Shown piece after piece: positions 7,396 through 13,794 of a DNA stretch of 13,794 nucleotides. Position numbers and translations under genes: made by a program. This DNA is from Streptomyces violaceus (GTDB lineage: Bacteria > Actinomycetota > Actinomycetes > Streptomycetales > Streptomycetaceae): assembly GCA_000715635.1 (NCBI GenBank), contig KL569107.1, positions 44,444-58,237 of the forward strand, given 5' to 3'. How positions within the stretch are numbered: position 1 is the first letter of the stretch; each line of letters begins with the position of its first letter. The notes beneath the pieces are model-generated. The model was not told where the DNA came from. It worked only from the letters and a program-made list of their open reading frames with translations, and ran no database searches.

Positions 7396-7437
7396 GCCGC
7401 AAAGCCGACAGCCGTCGCATCTGAGGGAGCCCCTTAC

Positions 7438-10400
7438 ATGGCCTCGTTGCCGCTGACCCCTTCCGCTGACAGCCGGACCCGCGTGTCCGCCCTCCGAGAG
7501 GCCCTGGCCACCCGTGTGGTCGTGGCCGACGGAGCCATGGGCACCATGCTCCAGGCCCAGGACCCGACCCTTGAGGACTTCCAGAATCTCGAGGGCTGCA
7601 ACGAGATCCTGAACCTCACACGGCCGGACATCGTCCGTTCGGTCCACGACGCGTACTTCGCGGTGGGCGTGGACTGCGTCGAGACCAACACCTTCGGCGC
7701 CAACCACACGGCCGCGGCGGAGTACGAGATCTCCGACCGCGTGCACGAGCTGTCCGAGGCGGGTGCCCGGATCGCCCGCGAGGTGGCCGACGAGTACGCG
7801 GCCCGGGACGGCCGGCCGCGCTGGGTGCTCGGCTCCGTCGGCCCCGGCACCAAGCTGCCCACGCTCGGCCACGTCGCGTACGCCACTATCCGCGACGGCT
7901 ACCAGGCCAACGCCGAGGGCATGCTCGCCGGCGGCGCCGACGCGCTGCTCGTGGAGACCACGCAGGACCTGCTCCAGACGAAGGCGTCCATCCTGGGCGC
8001 CCGCCGGGCCATGGAGGCGACCGGCGTCGACGTGCCCCTGCTGTGCTCGATGGCCTTCGAGACCACCGGCACCATGCTGCTCGGCTCCGAGATCGGCGCG
8101 GCGCTGACCGCGCTGGAGCCCCTCGGCATCGACATGATCGGCCTGAACTGCTCCACCGGCCCCGCCGAGATGAGCGAGCACCTGCGCTATTTGACGCGCC
8201 ACTCGCGCATCCCGCTGCTGTGCATGCCGAACGCCGGCCTGCCGATCCTGACCAAGGACGGCGCGCACTTCCCGCTCGACGCCGAGGGCCTGGCCGACGC
8301 CCAGCAGAACTTCGTCCAGGACTACGGCCTGTCCCTGGTCGGCGGCTGCTGCGGCACCACCCCCGAGCACCTGCGCCAGCTGGTGGAGCGCGTCCGCGAC
8401 GTCACCCCGACCGAGCGCAGCCCGGAGCCGGAGCCGGGCGCGGCCTCCCTCTACCAGAGCGTGCCGTTCCGGCAGGACACGTCGTACCTGGCGATCGGTG
8501 AGCGCACCAACGCCAACGGTTCGAAGAAGTTCCGCGAGGCCATGCTGGAGGGCCGCTGGGACGACTGCGTGGAGATCGCCCGGGAGCAGATCCGCGAAGG
8601 CGCGCACATGCTCGACCTGTGCGTCGACTACGTCGGCCGGGACGGCGCCGCCGACATGGAGGAGCTGGCCGGCCGCTTCGCCACCGCCTCCACCCTGCCG
8701 ATCGTGCTGGACTCCACCGAGATCGACGTCATCCAGGCCGGCCTGGAGAAGCTCGGCGGCCGCGCGGTGATCAACTCGGTGAACTACGAGGACGGCGACG
8801 GCCCCGAGTCCCGCTTCGCCAAGGTCACCCAGCTCGCCAAGGAGCACGGCGCCGCGCTGATCGCGCTGACCATCGACGAGGAGGGCCAGGCCCGCACCGC
8901 CGAGAAGAAGGTCGAGATCGCCGAACGGCTCATCGACGACCTGACCGGGAACTGGGGCATCCACGAGGAGGACATCCTCGTCGACTGCCTGACCTTCACC
9001 ATCTGCACCGGCCAGGAGGAGTCCCGCAAGGACGGCATCGCCACCATCGAGGGCATCCGCGAGCTGAAGCGGCGCCACCCGAAGGTGCAGACCACGCTCG
9101 GCCTGTCCAACATCTCCTTCGGCCTCAACCCGGCCGCCCGCATCCTGCTCAACTCCGTCTTCCTCGACGAGTGCGTCAAGGCGGGCCTGGACTCGGCGAT
9201 CGTGCACGCCAGCAAGATCCTGCCGATCGCCCGCTTCAGCGAGGAAGAGGTCCAGACCGCCCTGGACCTGATCCACGACCGCCGCGCCGAGGGCTACGAC
9301 CCGCTGCAGAAGCTCATGCAGCTGTTCGAGGGTGCCACCGCCAAGTCCCTCAAGGCCGGCAAGGCCGAGGAGCTGGCCGCCCTGCCGCTGGACGAGCGCC
9401 TGAAGCGGCGGATCATCGACGGCGAGCGCAACGGACTGGAGGCCGACCTGGACGAGGCCCTCCAGGAGCGCTCCGCCCTCGACATCGTCAACGCGACCCT
9501 GCTGGACGGCATGAAGGTCGTCGGCGAGCTGTTCGGCTCCGGCCAGATGCAGCTGCCGTTCGTCCTGCAGTCCGCCGAGGTGATGAAGACCGCCGTCGCC
9601 CACCTCGAACCGCACATGGAGAAGACCGACGAGGCGGGCAAGGGCACCATCGTCCTGGCCACCGTCCGCGGCGACGTGCACGACATCGGCAAGAACCTCG
9701 TCGACATCATCCTGTCCAACAACGGCTACAACGTCGTCAACCTCGGCATCAAGCAGCCGGTCTCCGCGATCCTGGACGCCGCCGAGGAGCACAGGGCCGA
9801 CGTCATCGGCATGTCCGGGCTCCTGGTCAAGTCCACCGTGATCATGAAGGAGAACCTGGAGGAGCTGAACCAGCGCGGACTGGCGGCGAACTTCCCGGTC
9901 ATCCTCGGCGGCGCCGCCCTCACCCGCGCCTACGTCGAGCAGGATCTGCACGAGATCTACGAGGGCGAGGTCCGCTACGCCCGCGACGCCTTCGAGGGCC
10001 TGCGCCTGATGGACGCCCTGATCGGCGTCAAGCGGGGCGTGCCGGGAGCGAAGCTGCCCGAGCTGAAGCAGCGCCGCGTCCGGGCCACCACCGCGGCCGT
10101 GGTCGAGGAACGCCCCGAGGAGGGGCACGTCCGCTCCGACGTCGCCACCGACAACCCCGTTCCCGAGCCGCCCTTCCGGGGCACGCGCGTGATCAAGGGC
10201 ATCCAGCTCAAGGAGTACGCGAGCTGGCTCGACGAGGGCGCCCTGTTCAAGGGCCAGTGGGGCCTGAAGCAGAACCGCACCGGCGAGGGCCCGTCGTACG
10301 AGGAGCTCGTCGAGACCGAGGGCAGGCCCCGGCTGCGTGGCCTGCTGGACAGGCTCCAGACGGAGAACCTGCTGGAGGCGGCCGTGGTCTACGGCTACTT

Positions 10401-10953
10401 CCCGTGCGTCTCCAAGGACGACGACCTGATCCTCCTGGACGACCGGGGCAACGAGCGCACCCGTTTCACCTTCCCGCGCCAGCGCCGGGGCCGCCGCCTG
10501 TGCCTGGCCGACTTCTTCCGCCCGGAGGAGTCCGGCGAGACCGACGTCGTGGGCCTCCAGGTCGTCACCGTCGGCTCGCGCATCGGCGAGGAGACCGCCC
10601 GGATGTTCGAGGCCAACGCCTACCGCGACTACCTCGAACTGCACGGGCTGTCCGTGCAGTTGGCCGAGGCGCTCGCCGAGTACTGGCACGCGCGCGTGCG
10701 CTCCGAACTCGGCTACGCCGGCGAGGACCCGGACGAGATGCAGGGCATGTTCGAGCTGAAGTACCGGGGCGCCCGCTTCTCCCTCGGCTACGGCGCCTGC
10801 CCCAATCTGGAGGACCGCGCCAAGATCGCCGACCTGCTCCAGCCGGAGCGGATCGGCGTCCACCTGTCCGAGGAGTTCCAGCTGCACCCCGAGCAGTCCA
10901 CGGACGCCATCGTGATCCACCACCCGGAGGCGAAGTACTTCAACGCCCGCTGA
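7438..10953 (+). CDS. metH: Cobalamin-dependent methionine synthase
   Basis: 1171 residues from ATG at 7438, with gagggag 8 nt upstream. It moves the methyl group of 5-methyltetrahydrofolate to homocysteine through methylcobalamin, forming methionine in the cytoplasm. All modules are present in order. Homocysteine-binding barrel at about 20-320: DGAMGTMLQ at 31-39 and the zinc ligands C238 (NCSTGP), C304 and C305 (GGCCGTTPE). Pterin-binding domain at about 345-610: IGERTNANGSKKF at 353-365. Helical cap at about 640-735. Cobalamin domain at about 736-870: the DxHxxG motif GDVHDIGKNL at 745-754, with H748 the lower axial ligand. C-terminal reactivation domain at about 910-1171: the AdoMet-binding RFSLGYGACPN motif at 1113-1123. 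Slightly shorter than E. coli MetH (1227). No frameshift or missing catalytic residue is seen. It diverges from gylR and stands alone or with the HAD gene. Confidence 0.97.
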   Translation: MASLPLTPSADSRTRVSALREALATRVVVADGAMGTMLQAQDPTLEDFQNLEGCNEILNLTRPDIVRSVHDAYFAVGVDCVETNTFGANHTAAAEYEISDRVHELSEAGARIAREVADEYAARDGRPRWVLGSVGPGTKLPTLGHVAYATIRDGYQANAEGMLAGGADALLVETTQDLLQTKASILGARRAMEATGVDVPLLCSMAFETTGTMLLGSEIGAALTALEPLGIDMIGLNCSTGPAEMSEHLRYLTRHSRIPLLCMPNAGLPILTKDGAHFPLDAEGLADAQQNFVQDYGLSLVGGCCGTTPEHLRQLVERVRDVTPTERSPEPEPGAASLYQSVPFRQDTSYLAIGERTNANGSKKFREAMLEGRWDDCVEIAREQIREGAHMLDLCVDYVGRDGAADMEELAGRFATASTLPIVLDSTEIDVIQAGLEKLGGRAVINSVNYEDGDGPESRFAKVTQLAKEHGAALIALTIDEEGQARTAEKKVEIAERLIDDLTGNWGIHEEDILVDCLTFTICTGQEESRKDGIATIEGIRELKRRHPKVQTTLGLSNISFGLNPAARILLNSVFLDECVKAGLDSAIVHASKILPIARFSEEEVQTALDLIHDRRAEGYDPLQKLMQLFEGATAKSLKAGKAEELAALPLDERLKRRIIDGERNGLEADLDEALQERSALDIVNATLLDGMKVVGELFGSGQMQLPFVLQSAEVMKTAVAHLEPHMEKTDEAGKGTIVLATVRGDVHDIGKNLVDIILSNNGYNVVNLGIKQPVSAILDAAEEHRADVIGMSGLLVKSTVIMKENLEELNQRGLAANFPVILGGAALTRAYVEQDLHEIYEGEVRYARDAFEGLRLMDALIGVKRGVPGAKLPELKQRRVRATTAAVVEERPEEGHVRSDVATDNPVPEPPFRGTRVIKGIQLKEYASWLDEGALFKGQWGLKQNRTGEGPSYEELVETEGRPRLRGLLDRLQTENLLEAAVVYGYFPCVSKDDDLILLDDRGNERTRFTFPRQRRGRRLCLADFFRPEESGETDVVGLQVVTVGSRIGEETARMFEANAYRDYLELHGLSVQLAEALAEYWHARVRSELGYAGEDPDEMQGMFELKYRGARFSLGYGACPNLEDRAKIADLLQPERIGVHLSEEFQLHPEQSTDAIVIHHPEAKYFNAR

Positions 10954-11005
10954 GCCGCCCCACCAGGCACACGGGCCAAAAGAGGCGCTTCGTCCGCGCA
11001 CGACG

Positions 11006-11011
11006 TAGACT
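11006..11011 (+). promoter_or_regulatory. Candidate -10 element (TAGACT) for the HAD gene
   Basis: TAGACT is a very good Streptomyces-type -10, 69 nt upstream of the HAD start codon. No TTGAC-like -35 lies 16-19 nt upstream. If used, the transcript would begin near 11018, a few bases before the hairpin at 11025-11055. Confidence 0.4.
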
Positions 11012-11024
11012 GGTCGGTCCACCG

Positions 11025-11055
11025 CAGGCCGGTTCCCTTCACGGGAACCGGCCTG
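11025..11055 (+). terminator. Perfect 13-bp hairpin between metH and the HAD gene
   Basis: caggccggttccc (11025-11037) and gggaaccggcctg (11043-11055) are exact reverse complements with a 5-nt loop, ending 24 nt before the HAD start. It is the obvious terminator for metH (72 nt after its stop). It also lies downstream of a TAGACT -10, so it may instead, or also, form the 5' stem-loop of the HAD message. Confidence 0.65.
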
Positions 11056-11079
11056 AACGTCCCTCAAGGAGGTACGTGG

Positions 11080-11781
11080 ATGACCAGTACGGTCCCCGCG
11101 CTCGGAACCCGCACGGCCGAGGGCTCCGCCCTGCAGGCGGTGCTCCTCGACATGGACGGCACCCTGGTGGACACGGAGGGCTTCTGGTGGGACGTCGAGG
11201 CGGAGGTCTTCGCCTCCCTCGGCCACACGCTCGACGAGTCCTGGCGCCATGTCGTGGTCGGCGGCCCCATGACCCGCAGCGCGGGGTTCCTGATCGAGGC
11301 CACCGGCGCCGACATCACCCTCGACGAGCTCACCGTGCTGCTCAACGACGGCTTCGAGGACCGCATCGACCGCGCCCTGCCGCTGATGCCGGGCGCGGGT
11401 CGGCTGCTGGCCGAGCTGTACGAGTACGAGATCCCGACGGCCCTGGTCTCCGCCTCGCACCGGCGCATCATCGACCGGGTGCTGACCTCGCTGGGCGCGC
11501 ACCACTTCCGTCTGACGGTGGCCGGTGACGAGGTGCCGCGCACCAAGCCCCACCCCGACCCGTACCTGGCGGCCGCCGTCGGACTCGGCGCGGACCCGGC
11601 CCGGTGCGCCGTCATCGAGGACACCGCGACCGGGGTCGCCGCCGCCGAGGCCGCGGGCTGCCACGTCGTGGCGGTGCCCTCCGTGGCCCCCATCACCCCG
11701 GCCCTCCGCCGGACGGTCGTCACCTCCCTCGAAGAGGTCGACCTGACATTTCTGCACGGTCTGATGACGGAAATGCGCTAG
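11080..11781 (+). CDS. HAD-superfamily hydrolase (phosphoglycolate phosphatase / beta-phosphoglucomutase-like)
   Basis: 233 residues, ATG at 11080 with an ideal AAGGAGG 7 nt upstream. All four HAD motifs are present: motif I LLDMDGTLVDTE with nucleophile D24 and acid/base D26; motif II VSAS with S124; motif III K156 in RTKPHPDPY; motif IV IEDTATG with E180 and D181. Residues about 33-105 form a helical C1 cap, placing it with phosphoglycolate-phosphatase-like and beta-phosphoglucomutase-like enzymes, which act on small sugar or organic phosphates. The physiological substrate cannot be told from sequence. A preceding Ala/Thr/Gly stretch (1-17) is outside the fold. It follows metH in the same direction, but the hairpin and -10 candidate in the 126-bp gap argue for separate transcription. 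A glycerol-3-phosphatase role is conceivable from the neighbourhood but unsupported. Confidence 0.9.
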   Translation: MTSTVPALGTRTAEGSALQAVLLDMDGTLVDTEGFWWDVEAEVFASLGHTLDESWRHVVVGGPMTRSAGFLIEATGADITLDELTVLLNDGFEDRIDRALPLMPGAGRLLAELYEYEIPTALVSASHRRIIDRVLTSLGAHHFRLTVAGDEVPRTKPHPDPYLAAAVGLGADPARCAVIEDTATGVAAAEAAGCHVVAVPSVAPITPALRRTVVTSLEEVDLTFLHGLMTEMR

Positions 11782-11828
11782 CTGTTCACCCAGCGTGCAG
11801 CGGAGTTAAGGCGGCAATTTCGCAGATG

Positions 11829-11867
11829 AATTCGACCCTCTTCGGACGATCTTCGGGCGGTCGAATT
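11829..11867 (+). terminator. Inverted repeat downstream of the HAD gene
   Basis: aattcgacc (11829-11837) and ggtcgaatt (11859-11867) pair perfectly over 9 bp with a 21-nt loop, 48 nt after the HAD stop. The loop carries tcttcgg twice, 11 bp apart (11839-11845 and 11850-11856). It may be a terminator; the long loop and absence of a T-run make a protein-binding site an alternative. Confidence 0.45.
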
Positions 11868-11970
11868 ACCGTACTCCGGAACCCGTTTGCAGTGTGACGT
11901 TCCCCACGCGGCCAGGGGTCGACAGCGGATCCGGTGTGTGCACTGGGGGGCCGCTGACGTGCCCTTGTGT

Positions 11971-12015
11971 CCCGATTGGTGGAACGCTGTACCAAAGCTT
12001 CCGCCATCGGGTTTT
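11971..12015 (+). terminator. Hairpin with a following T-run upstream of the transporter gene
   Basis: cccgat (11971-11976) pairs with atcggg (12006-12011), enclosing a second short stem (tggt 11977-11980 with acca 11991-11994), and is followed directly by TTTT at 12012-12015. This resembles an intrinsic terminator or attenuator, an uncommon form in Streptomyces. The segment 11976-11995 also reads as an operator-like ttggt-n10-accaa palindrome. Confidence 0.35.
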
Positions 12016-12190
12016 CGGTGTGTCCACGCCCGGTTCCGCAGCGTGATGAGGGCTCAACTCCGGTCGCTGCGAACCTTCCTGCCGGCCCGGACTAATCTCG
12101 TTGCGAGAACATCGCCCCACCCCCCGTGATCCGCTGCGCCACCCCTGCATGCCGGGTACACGGAGTCGACAGCTCTGGAGTAACTCGAGC

Positions 12191-13794
12191 ATGAACCGCA
12201 AGACTTTGGTGCTGCCGGCCGTGATCGGCCTGCTCGCGCCGGTGCTCGCCGCCTGCGGCGGGTCCGACAGCGGGAGCGACGACGGCGGCGCGATCGTCGT
12301 CGGCACCACGGACCGGTTCACCGCCTCGAAGGACGCCCCCGCACCCCTCGACCCGGCGTACGCCTACGACGTCGGCACCTGGAACATCCTGCGCCAGACC
12401 GTGCAGACCCTCATGATCCAGCCGCGCGGCGAGGGCGACCCGGTGCCGGAGGCGGCCGAGAAATGCGGCTTCACCGACACCGGCAACGAGCGCTACGCCT
12501 GCACCCTGCGCGACGGCCTGAAGTTCGCGAACGGCGACCCCGTCACCGCGTCCGACGTGAAGTACTCCATCGACCGCGCCCGCTCCCTCAAGGCCGACAG
12601 CGGCGTGTTCGCGCTGCTGTCCACCATCGACACCGTCGAGACGCAGGGCGACCGCGACGTCATCTTCCACCTGAAGACCGCCGACGCCACCTTCCCGTAC
12701 AAGCTGTCGACCCCGGTCGCCGGCATCGTCGACCCCGACGACTACCCGAAGAACAAGCTGCGCGACGGTTTCGACCTCGGGGGCTCCGGCCCGTACACCG
12801 TCAAGGCCGACGTCGAGGACGACGAGCTGGTCAGGGCCGAGTTCACCCGGAACCCCGACTACAAGGGGAGCCTGAAGGTGAACAACGACAAGATCGACAT
12901 GGTCTCCTTCAAGGACACCGACTCCATGGGCGAGGCGCTCGACAAGGGCGACATCGACCTCATGACCCGCACCATGTCGCCGGACCAGATCCGCAAGCTC
13001 TCGGGTGACGCGGACACCGGCGTGGACCTTGTCGAGATGCCCGGCCTGGAGATCCGCTACCTGGGCTTCAACACCGACGCCCCGACCGTCGAGTCCAAGG
13101 CCGTGCGCCAGGCGATGGCCCAGGTCGTCAACCGCAGCGAGCTGGTCTCCAAGGTCTACGGCTCCCAGGCCGAGCCGCTGTACTCGCTGGTCCCGGCCAG
13201 CGTCACGGGCCACTCCAACTCGTTCTTCAACAAGTACGGCGACGCGAACGTCACCAAGGCCCGTTCCCTGCTGAACCAGGCGAACATCACCACCCCGGTG
13301 AAGCTGACGCTGCACTACACGACCGACCACTACGGCCCGGCCACCAAGAAGGAGTTCGAGGTCCTGCGCGACCAGCTGAACTCCAGCGGCCTGTTCGACG
13401 TAGGTATCAAGGGAACGCCGTGGGACACGTTCCGCCCGGCCGAGAAGAAGGGTGAGTACGACGTCTACGGCATGGGCTGGTTCCCCGACTTCCCGGACGC
13501 CGACAACTTCCTCGCGCCGTTCCTCGACAGGGACAACACCCTTGGCTCGCCGTACGACAACAGCCAGATCCGCAACACCCTGATCCCGGAGTCCCGCCGC
13601 GAGGCGGACCGGTTGTCCGCCTCCACCAGCCTGACGGACATTCAGGACATCGTCGCCTCCGACGTGCCGGTGCTGCCGCTGTGGCAGGGCAAGCAGTACG
13701 TCGCCGCGCGCGACGACATCACGGGTACCGCCTACGCGCTCAACTCTGCGTCGACGCTCCAGTTGTGGGAGCTCGGCCGGGGCGTGAGCGGCTG
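12191..13794 (+). CDS. ABC transporter solute-binding lipoprotein, family 5 (peptide/nickel type), open at the right edge
   Basis: 534 full codons from ATG at 12191 (GGAG 10 nt upstream); the window ends on the two bases TG, so the next base could complete a TGA and the protein is probably nearly whole (family length about 500-560). It has a lipoprotein signal peptide: positive MNRK, a hydrophobic stretch at 5-19, and the lipobox LAAC with Cys22 as the lipidated residue, followed by a Gly/Ser/Asp linker. The rest is the extracytoplasmic SBP_bac_5 fold: LDPAYAYDVGTWNILRQ near 55-71, a LRDGLKFANGDPVTASDVKYS block near 107-127, GSGPYTVK near 198-205, GFNTDAP around 292-298 and VRQAMAQVVNR at 305-315. 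Such proteins capture oligopeptides or related solutes for an ABC importer. Permease and ATPase genes, usually adjacent, would lie to the right of the window. The ligand is unknown. Confidence 0.93.
   Translation, partial: MNRKTLVLPAVIGLLAPVLAACGGSDSGSDDGGAIVVGTTDRFTASKDAPAPLDPAYAYDVGTWNILRQTVQTLMIQPRGEGDPVPEAAEKCGFTDTGNERYACTLRDGLKFANGDPVTASDVKYSIDRARSLKADSGVFALLSTIDTVETQGDRDVIFHLKTADATFPYKLSTPVAGIVDPDDYPKNKLRDGFDLGGSGPYTVKADVEDDELVRAEFTRNPDYKGSLKVNNDKIDMVSFKDTDSMGEALDKGDIDLMTRTMSPDQIRKLSGDADTGVDLVEMPGLEIRYLGFNTDAPTVESKAVRQAMAQVVNRSELVSKVYGSQAEPLYSLVPASVTGHSNSFFNKYGDANVTKARSLLNQANITTPVKLTLHYTTDHYGPATKKEFEVLRDQLNSSGLFDVGIKGTPWDTFRPAEKKGEYDVYGMGWFPDFPDADNFLAPFLDRDNTLGSPYDNSQIRNTLIPESRREADRLSASTSLTDIQDIVASDVPVLPLWQGKQYVAARDDITGTAYALNSASTLQLWELGRGVSG

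Larger units (their letters stand above)
7134..7437. other. Divergent control region between gylR and metH
   Basis: 304 bp without a gene. The left part carries the gylR ribosome site, -10 candidate and GylR box (7186-7204). From 7205 to about 7340 I see no clear element. The right part has a TACGCT -10-like hexamer at 7346-7351 pointing to metH, a hairpin with an internal direct repeat at 7366-7395 and the metH ribosome site (gagggag, 7423-7429). No cobalamin-riboswitch B12 box is recognisable. Confidence 0.6.
11782..12190. other. 409-bp non-coding stretch between the HAD and transporter genes
   Basis: No open frame here looks coding; the short frames crossing it lack a ribosome site or a recognisable domain. 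It holds a 9-bp inverted repeat (11829-11867), a hairpin followed by four T residues (11971-12015), a TAATCT hexamer at 12093-12098 that may be a -10 for the transporter gene, and a small tctcg-ttg-cgaga stem (12096-12108). It is lower in GC than the flanking genes, especially at 11785-11880, consistent with regulatory DNA. Confidence 0.55.

Noticed and set aside
6958..7437. N-terminal extension of the metH frame to 1331 residues
   Set aside because: The extension is opposite gylR and across the shared promoter region; MetH homology begins shortly after the ATG at 7438, which has a ribosome site.
7205..7437. Cobalamin or SAH riboswitch upstream of metH
   Set aside because: No B12-box or other known consensus could be recognised, and the predicted leader of about 80 nt is too short for a cobalamin riboswitch. 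A covariance-model search would settle it.
7345..11757. A 1470-codon open frame on the minus strand opposite metH and the HAD gene
   Set aside because: It is antisense to two genes with complete catalytic motifs, has a biased Leu/Val/Gly/Asp/Gln composition typical of the complement of GC-rich codons, and has no recognisable domain or ribosome site.
12092..13330. A 412-codon minus-strand frame opposite the transporter gene
   Set aside because: The plus strand has a clear lipoprotein signal and family-5 solute-binding motifs through the whole stretch; the minus frame is a Val/Gly/Asp/Gln-rich shadow.

Overview
The window looks like a Streptomyces chromosome (or a very close actinomycete). The evidence is very high GC with G/C at third codon positions, GTG starts on several genes, purine-rich ribosome binding sites, and a glycerol locus next to metH that matches my memory of the S. 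coelicolor gylR-gylCAB / metH region. All assignments come from reading translated sequence; no database search was run.

Layout. Every gene from 55 to 7133 lies on the minus strand and every gene from 7438 to the right edge lies on the plus strand, diverging from a control region at 7134-7437. In transcription order, the minus strand carries: gylR, an IclR-family glycerol regulator (6360-7133); glpF, glycerol facilitator (5300-6094); glpK, glycerol kinase (3654-5192); glpD, FAD glycerol-3-phosphate dehydrogenase (2029-3645); a perfect 14-bp hairpin that closes the glycerol operon (1970-2005); a separately controlled FadR-type GntR regulator (1235-1906); and a PAC2-family gene that I think is parJ (55-1077), closed by a perfect 17-bp palindrome (4-37). 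The plus strand carries: metH, cobalamin-dependent methionine synthase (7438-10953); a HAD-family phosphatase (11080-11781); a 409-bp non-coding stretch with several hairpins; and a family-5 ABC transporter solute-binding lipoprotein (12191 to the edge, open at the right end and probably complete apart from its stop).

How the genes work together. GlpF admits glycerol, GlpK phosphorylates it and GlpD oxidises glycerol 3-phosphate to dihydroxyacetone phosphate for glycolysis. GylR is the expected substrate-responsive repressor. A near-identical 19-bp box, tgttcgRcaatgtcgaaca, lies in front of both glpF (6177-6195) and gylR (7186-7204), as expected for shared control and autoregulation. glpK and glpD are tightly coupled (8-nt gap). 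glpF and glpK are separated by 107 nt holding a 13-bp hairpin that may set different transcript levels. metH, the HAD gene and the transporter gene show no obvious functional link to glycerol.

Novelty. I see no mobile element, CRISPR array, defence island, biosynthetic cluster or RNA gene. The genes belong to well-known families. The points worth a second look are regulatory: the paired GylR boxes, the extra GntR gene with its own operator-like palindrome between glpD and parJ, a pair of mutually exclusive hairpins ahead of parJ, and structured non-coding stretches around metH, the HAD gene and the transporter gene.
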